Part shown: piece by piece, positions 57,077-64,000 of the stretch
Numbering within the stretch: position 1 is the stretch's first letter
Layout of the letters: each line of letters opens with the position of its first letter
Source: Myrica gale
Taxonomy: Eukaryota > Streptophyta > Magnoliopsida > Fagales > Myricaceae
Reading direction: 5' to 3'
Length of the DNA stretch: 64,000 bases
Assembly (NCBI GenBank): GCA_963930655.1
Contig: OZ005605.1
Span: 14,081,501 to 14,145,500 of the forward strand
The notes under the pieces: generated by a model
What the model saw: only the letters and a program-made list of their open reading frames with translations
Told to the model about the DNA's origin: nothing
Databases searched by the model: none
Program-made: the position numbers and the translations under genes

Positions 57077-57450
57077 AAAATTTTGCATGCGCTCCTCGTG
57101 CTCCACTCGCATGCGCTCTTGCTCCATTTTCATGCGCTCCTCCTGCTCCAACCGGATGTGCTCTCGCTTCACCCGCTGCTCCTTCCTTGCCCACGCTTAG
57201 AAGCTGATGTCGCTACATAAAATTAAATTAACAAAGTCAGTTAGTTAACTTTAAAAAATTGAAATATTCATTAGAATAATTTCTTACATGCACAACTACT
57301 AGGACAAGCTGGCGTGCTTTGAGTCATGGCTTCATTAGCTCTCGGTGTTGGAGCGCTCAGGGTAAGGCACGGGATCAAACTCATACTAACCGGACTAACT
57401 GGACTATGCAACCGTCCAGAAGTAACTGAAGGAAATTCTCATCCACGCTT
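57076..57450 (-). pseudogene. Transposase_24 gene pieces (CGATCGATCGT family)
   Basis: On the minus strand, a first-exon-like piece (about 57450-57290) ends at a donor (GTGCATGTAAGAAAT). The coiled-coil end then follows directly (57200-57080: EQRVKREHIRLEQEERMKME, QERMRVEHEERMQ). The central DNA-binding part is missing. Truncation is at the border with the ACD11 segment. Confidence 0.6.
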
Positions 57451-57675
57451 CATTTCACCGTACAAGCTGTGACATAACAAAAGAAAATATACTTTAAGGT
57501 TAAAAAGAAAATATACTTGAAGGAATTTATTAATCAGAATCCGGTTCTTGCAGGTTATCGTCCGATGCTTCATTCTCAGTAGAATCGCTATCAGTTTCGA
57601 ACGAATCTTCGTCAGCACTTTCTTCGCTATTTTCTTCAATTTCTTATTCATCCCCCTCCGAAACATCATTACTAT

Positions 57676-60600
57676 CTATACGTCTTTTTTCCGCTGATCA
57701 GTTGCCTCAGAAGCTTCGATAACGTTTGGCGCAACGTCATCCCTCCGTAGTGGATTAATGTTAAATTGTCGGAAGTCTATAAACAAGTCAATGGCATCGT
57801 CCTCTTGATACGCTTCATACACGATGGTTGCTCCCGATTCAACGTTTATGTCAACTTCACCGTCCGGATCTGGTCCGGGAATGTCATATGCATTTCTACA
57901 CGACAACTTATGCACGACTCGCCATGTAGGTCCATGTACATGATCAACTAGATAAAACACTTTACTTGCTTGATTAGCCAAAACAAATGGATCTTCTAAG
58001 TACCATCGTCGGAAAGTGTTTATGCTCTTAAAGTTCTCGTCGATACGTATTCCACGATGATCTCCGACGCCCCACCAATCACACTTAAACAAATATACTG
58101 TATTTCCCTGCAAGTATTGCATGGCATAAATGTCTACAAGTCTCCCATAAAACTCTATTGGATTTCCCTCATGTGTTCCCGGTAATATAATACAACTATT
58201 CTGAGTTCTCCGACGTTCTTCCCGTTGTACTGTATGATATCTACATCCGTTCATAACACATGCAGAATAACGCATCACTCTTGTATCAAGCCCGCGTGCC
58301 AGTGAATACAATTCATCGATCGATGTATATGGATTTTGAGATTGAAATTTTTGAACCTACAAAAATATATTAGAAGTTCATTAAAAAAGACACGATATTA
58401 ATTTTAATGACTTCTAAAAATAAGACTTACTCGCCCTAAGAACCAATCCAGAAATTGTTACTCATGCATATGAGCAATGTTGGAAACTCCTTGCGCGCAA
58501 AGTTTGTCCATATGCTCACTGTAACGATAATGTTAATCAACGACTGTTTATCTTGGAAAAACATACGTGTATATCTTTTTACTTACTTTAAGTACACGCT
58601 GATGTCTTTGCAATTGTTCAGCACAAACCAGCGAGCTTTCTTGAACTCTGTTCGATCTATATCATGCCTTTTGCAGCCCCTATCAATCTAATTCTCTGAG
58701 TGAACACATCCAATGACCTTTCTGGTATCTCAATTTCGCCGTCGGAATCGTAGTTTTGATCTCTGCGATTAAACACTGTTTCGACCCTTCGGAGGTATTG
58801 GGAACAAAATGTCGAACACTCATTCTCAATATACGCTTATGCAATCGACCCTTCAGGACGAGACTTATTTTTCACATTCCTTTTCGAGCCACCCATCAAC
58901 CATTCAACTGGATACATCGATCTGTATTGTACTAGTCCAGCAAGCAATGCTTCGCGTGGTAAGTGGACAGCCAAATGCATCATCACTGTAAAAAAAGCGG
59001 GTGGAAAAATCATTTCCAACTTGCATAAAATTATCCCGATATCTTCTGACAGCCTTTGCAATACAGAAATCTTCAACGTACGAGAACACATGACAATCAT
59101 GATTTTCATTCCAGAAACTTTCAACTCATCTAGATTCACACAACGTGAAATCTCAGCTGCATAACCATCGGGGAACATTTTTGCTCTTCCAGAGTTAAAG
59201 TATACGTTGCTTGAGGTATCAATTCAACCCGACTGTCATACACCAAATGCAAGTCTTTTTTTACCCCCATTTCAACTAAATCTCTACGTGCACCCACTGA
59301 ATCTCTGGTCTTGAACTCGATATTCATCATAGTTCCAATCACATTGTCACATATGTTCTTCTCAATGTGCATCACGTCCAAGTTATGTCGTAACCCTAAC
59401 GTACTCCAATACGGCAGTTGGAAAAATATGCTCTTTTTCATCCAATTCAAACGTTCTGACGATTGTTTCTTCTTTCCCCTATTCTTCCCTGACGCTTTTC
59501 CAAAGATAGTCTCCCCGACATGCGTCAGTTGTTCCAATATGTCCTCACCAGTTAACTCCTCAGGTGGAAATCTATGTTCTTCTTTCCCATTGAACGTATC
59601 CACGTCGTATCTCCATGCATACCCCCATGTCAAATATCTCCTATGACCCATATAACACATTCTTCTCCCGTGCTTCAACCACTTATAGTCAGTGTCTAAA
59701 TTACACGTTGGACATGCCAACTTCCCTTTGGTACTCCATCCAGATAAATTAGCATATGATGGGAAATCATTTATGTTCCACTTCAAAGCTGCATGCATCT
59801 TAAATGTCGTCCCATCTGAAGCGTCATGTGTCACAACTCCATCTTTCCATAGTTGTTTCAACTCGTCCACTAAGGGTCGAAGATATACATCTATATCATT
59901 TCCCGGTGACTTTCGACCCAGGATTAAAAGAGTCATCAGTGAAAATGGGACCTTCATACACCTCCACGGGGGTAAATTGTATGGAAAAACAACGACTGGC
60001 CAAATACTGTACGCATTGTTCATGTTTCCGAAAGGATTAAACCCGTCAGAAGCAAGACCAAAGCAAACGTTGCGGGCATCTTGAGCAAACCAACCTTGGT
60101 CCTTATCAAAATTCTTCCAAACCAATAAATCTGCAGGATGCCTCAAACTCTCCCCGTCATCGACCCGTTTTTCCTTATGTCATCTCATGTCAATTGCTAC
60201 ATCTTTTGTGGTAAACAAACGTTTAAGTCTAGGGATTAAAGGGAAATGAAGAAACACTTTCCTTCGACATCGATTGCGCAACTCATTTTCAAATTTCCAT
60301 CGGGACACCCCACATACCGGACAATTGTCTAACTCACTGTTTTCCTTCCAAAACATTACACAATCATTCTAACATTCATGAATCTTATCATAACTAAACT
60401 CAAGACCCTTTTGCAATTGTTTTGCCTCGTAATACGATCTCGGTAACGTCTCCCCCTTTGGCAACGCCTCCTTAATCAACTGTAATATCATATCAAATGC
60501 CTTAACCGACAACTTATTCTCTGACTTCACATGCAACAACCGGACCGTAAATGACAACTTACTAAACTTGGTACATCCAGGATACAATTCTTGTTCTGCC

Positions 60601-61055
60601 TCTTCCCATAACTTATTCAGTGGTGTTGAACCCTTCGGTTGCAAACTAGGGGTTTCCTTATTATTAGGGTTCTCTGTTTCAACCCTCATCGGCCCACCAT
60701 CTAATCCGACACGAACATCAGTCAGCATTTCCGTTATTCTATTAGAGTTATCTTCCTCTAAATCATCATCACTACATGGTAAACCCGAACCAGACTCTTG
60801 ACTCAAGTTAGAAGTAAGTTGCATACCCTCCCCGTGAAACACCCATGACTTATAGCTCACATCAAACTCATTAATGTAAATATGATCTTCCATTTTATCT
60901 AACACTTGAAACACTACATTTCTGCACTTCCGACACGGACATCTGATCTGAAGCCGAGAGTCTACACAAGAAGCAGCCATACCGACAAACCTAAGGACAC
61001 CCTCCGCATTCTTTTCACCAAACCTATTTTTCTCATAAATCCAACTCTTATCCAT
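57676..61055 (-). pseudogene. Tnp2-type CACTA transposase, decayed
   Basis: Start ATG at 61055 (MDKSWIYEKNRFGEKN). Domains in order: Transpos_assoc zinc-binding N-terminus (CPCRKCRN); the Transposase_21 core (NDCVMFWKENSELDNCPVCG; DLLVWKNFDKD; FGLASDGFNPFGNMNNAYSI; LACPTCNLDT); DUF4218 (about 59178-58437, IFPPAFFTVMMHLAVHLPRE, VQYRSMYPVEW, ARWFVLNNCKD); and DUF4216 (58357-57676, YSACVMNGCRYHT, VYLFKCDWWGV). The acidic catalytic region lies in the core. Breaks: TAG after KIHEC (about 60370), TGG-to-TGA in DMR(W)HKEKRVDDG (about 60181), a 1-nt loss at about 59180, further shifts in DUF4218 and a TAA in MHE(…)QFLDWF. It is the only Tnp2 core in the window. Confidence 0.9.
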
Positions 61056-61279
61056 CGCTACCAATCTAAAAAAATACACCAATTAAGTAATTCGTAAACC
61101 CCCACATAAGAATTAAGCATATCCCTCACATAAACTCAAACATAACAAGTCAAAAACACTCCAATACTCACCCTTCATGTTTCTAAAACTCCATGATTTA
61201 TTTTAAGAACTCAAGCACTTCAATAATCAAACATTCAATATATAGCTCAAATACTACACATGTATCAATTATAGAAACA

Positions 61280-64000
61280 AACACTCAAAAAATCATAATG
61301 CAGCGATCTGACCAAAACACGCGATTGATCGTTACTTTAGACGATCGATTGGTGTTCAATACCGATGGATCGTCTAAAAATGGACGATCGATCGCCGAGC
61401 ATCCAACTAATGAACGATCCATCGTTGTCACATAGACGATCAATCGGCAATACCACCATCTAACAGACGATCAATCGTCAAAAATAGGCGATCAATCGTG
61501 GCAAACCCAGATCGAAAACACAACTTTTCAGGCCTCCCCACACTCATATCCAAGCCCAAAAGACTCATAAATCATCCTCATGCAATTCTAATTCTAATAT
61601 ACATATTAATAATACTCTAATAACTCTAATCATCACAAATTCATTCCACAATACCCACAAATGGACAAATATTAAAAACGTCAAATACCCGACCAAATCA
61701 TTCATAAATCGTAGTGTATGTTGATTCCATTACCTCTTGCACGAAATGTAGACCAAAACGAACCAATTTCACACCAAAATCTCACAAATGTCGCCCAAAT
61801 TTTCCAATATTCACCAGGTTAAAAAACCAATGAATTTGAACTTGGGCTTATCCTTAAGCACTTCTAAAAACTCTCACAATTAAAAGGACGGTGTTTTGGG
61901 CAAATTTTTCATGTCAAGTAGGGAGCTTTCGCGACTCTCCTCTCCTCCTTGCCGTGGGTGTATTGTTGCCTTTCACCCACCGCCTTTGCACATTCTCGCA
62001 TTTGAAGCTCAATATACGTCGATTGATCGGTGTATATGCCGATCGATCACATCGTCAGTCCAAAAATCCCGCTCAAATTTCACCGATTGATCGTGTAAAA
62101 TGGAGCGATCGATCGTTACGTCTGTATAAAACGACGATGCATGCATTTCAAACTAAAGATCCATCAGTAGGAAATTATGAAACGACACCGTTATACACCA
62201 ATCGATCGTCTCGTCAGCATGAAAATTCCGCTCAAATTTCACCGATGGATCGTGTACAATGAGCGATCGATCGTAGAGTTTGTATAAAACGACGACGCAT
62301 GCATTTCAAACTAACGATCCATCAGTAGAAAAATATTAAACGACACCGTTATGCACCGATCGATCGCATTATTAGGCGATCGATCGTGGGTCTAATTAAA
62401 AAAATATAGATTTTACCCTAACAAATGACTTAATTATTAAAATTAAATTACTAATAATGTCATCTTAATACATAATTCGTTCTTATGACTTGTAATCATG
62501 TGTTAAATAAGTTTTATGTCACTAGTTTCTAACATCTTAATACTTAACTCATACTAACAAGTGCACTCCCCATCTATAATGCAACATGTACAACTTATAC
62601 ATGCTTTCCTAAATATGAATTATATGTACGTGATATATTGTTATGTAATCTAAATACATTATAACAAACATTGTTAATATATATTTTTATATTTATAATC
62701 ATTTAAACTCACATTATTCAATAAAATGAAGATAAAATGTAACGATCGATAGACAGAATTCGCGATCGATCGTTTATAAGACCAAAACGACGACGGATAA
62801 TATCGACGGATCGCTACAAACCAGAAATCGATCGTCACAGATGAATAAAACAACGACGCATGCATGACATACAAACGATCCATCGGTAGGTGAACCATTA
62901 TGCGACATGCTGTGTCGATGAATCGTCTCAAACTCACGATCGATCGTCACGTATGTATAAAACCACGACGCATGCATTTCATTCTAACGATCAATCGGTA
63001 TCATAATTATAAAAAAAAACAGAATTTTGCCTAACAAATGACTTAATTATTAAAATTAAATTACTACTAATGTCATCTTAATACAAAAATATTAATATTT
63101 GTCACAAATTATATATTTTTATATTTCTAATCATTTAAACTCACACTATATAATTAATTAATAGTAATATTGGTCACATTATTAAATTCTTATATTAATA
63201 GTAATATTGGTCACGGTATCCTTTCGTTACTGTCACCCCCTCAAGTACTTCATCCGCCTCTCTACAGTCATCAACGAATCAGCGGGCTCCTGATCATTGG
63301 ACGACATTCTAGTCCCGGCCCTCATTGTGCGTGCACGTTTAGCTGCTCACATTTTACGAACGCTGCAAAAGTTGTATATAAATATGCGTTAATAAATAAT
63401 CACAATAATGTAAATTAAAATATTAAAGGCGATACAACAAAATGGTGATCCAACGCCACAAAAGGCGATATAACTACGTACCTTTGATGTAGATGATAAC
63501 AGGAAGTGACGCGTACTTTGGAAGGCAATGCTGAACGAAATGGTTCGTGAAGGTTGAGAGGATTCGAGAATATTCGTTAGAGGTAACCGGTAAAAATGAC
63601 TCGCCGGTTTCATATAATCGTTCATCCTTTACTACGATCGATCGTTATTAATTGCGACGATCGATCGCTCATTTCTTTACACGTGGCGAATTCTAATTCG
63701 CTTTCAGCATCGATCGACCGCGGATAATCACGATCCATCGTAATTGAAAAAAATGACGGTTACGCTTCCACGATCGATCGATGATTCGCATTTTTCAAAG
63801 TCAGGCGGAAACGGTCGATCGCTTATTGTCTTACACATGGCGAACTTCCATTCATCTCAAGTACCGATCGACCGCTCATTGTAACGATCAATCGTGAATT
63901 CAAAAAAAATTACGGTGACGCTTCCACGATCGATCGATGACTCGCATTTTCCAACGTCAGGAGTCAACGATCGATCATCAATTTTCAACAGGTGTCGATT
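61280..64000. repeat. CGATCGATCGT-rich region of the CACTA element
   Basis: Dozens of CGATCGATCG-type words in both directions stand out in AT-rich DNA, densest at 61300-61500, 61980-62400, 62740-63000 and 63630-64000. The clusters alternate with AT-rich stretches that repeat ATTAAATTACTAATAATG and ATGTCATCTTAATAC. No gene is credible here. Confidence 0.85.

Larger units (their letters stand above)
57076..64000 (-). mobile_element. CACTA element, CGATCGATCGT family (minus strand, runs out of window)
   Basis: Minus-strand order: subterminal/upstream repeats (64000-61280), Tnp2-type transposase (61055-57676), then pieces of a Transposase_24 gene (57450-57076). The left end is cut off abruptly at 57076 with no terminal CACTA. 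The repeated word is CGATCGATCGT, with variants such as CGATCCATCGT and CGATCAATCGT. About 160-bp tandem units at 62040-62400 share GCATGCATTTCAAACTAA, and larger copies share ATTAAATTACTAATAATG (62443, 63053). The 5' terminus must lie beyond 64000. Confidence 0.87.

Noticed and set aside
59692..60084. Plus-strand ORF of 130 codons
   Set aside because: Antisense to the Transposase_21 core on the minus strand, which has clear motifs.
61280..64000. CRISPR-like array from regular CGATCGATCGT words
   Set aside because: Words are short, irregularly spaced and in both orientations, and this is plant nuclear DNA; they are CACTA subterminal-type repeats.
1..64000. tRNA, rRNA or organellar insertions
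   Set aside because: No cloverleaf with TTCGA-type T-loop and matching acceptor stem, and no rRNA core sequence, was recognised by eye; tRNAscan-SE would settle tRNAs.

Overview
The window is nuclear DNA of a flowering plant, and most likely a eudicot. It carries a TIR-NBS-LRR resistance gene, a class typical of dicots. It also has short-intron host genes in an AT-rich background, plant LINEs with an RNase H tail, and several families of CACTA (En/Spm), hAT and Mutator-like DNA transposons. I cannot name the species; a woody rosid is only a guess. Nothing prokaryotic, organellar or viral was seen.

Layout. 1-3430: degenerate LINE ORF2 split by a 254-bp Mutator-type foldback MITE with a 9-bp target duplication. 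3696-~10740: truncated CACTA element (family GTYCGRAC). ~11430-25437: first copy of a duplicated segment. It carries a pseudogene for an ACD11-like ceramide-1-phosphate transfer protein, broken by a hAT element that holds an LRR-receptor-kinase fragment, by loss of exon 3, and by a 4.9-kb CACTA element that holds fragments of host genes (SEC16, glutathione peroxidase and others). 25438-26185: 5'-truncated LINE. 29095-31371: last two exons of a CPSF30-like gene with frameshifts. 32181-36381: TNL resistance pseudogene on the minus strand. 38070-39118: another LINE tail. 39147-41406: CACTA-like segment with mismatched ends and a hAT insert. 42072-52125: complete 10,054-bp CACTA element with ATC target duplications, interrupted by a solo LTR. 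52303-57076: second copy of the duplicated segment, with an apparently intact four-exon ACD11-like gene (205 codons plus stop). 57076-64000: CACTA element of a third family (CGATCGATCGT) on the minus strand, with a decayed Tnp2 transposase, running out of the window.

How it fits together. The only host gene that reads intact is the ACD11 homologue at 52930-55974. Its duplicate about 40 kb upstream records several later hits by different transposon classes, and comparing the two copies dates the insertions relative to the duplication.

The most unusual element is the GTYCGRAC CACTA family. Neither copy keeps the Tnp2 catalytic region. Both carry two extra genes, A and B, where A is homologous to the C-terminal third of B. 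The two genes appear to sit behind related promoter modules (a CCAAT box joined to a G-box). Clusters of the palindromic CpG motif occur before every gene as well as at the element ends. Three CACTA families in the window each have their own short repeated DNA word, which suggests three separate binding specificities.
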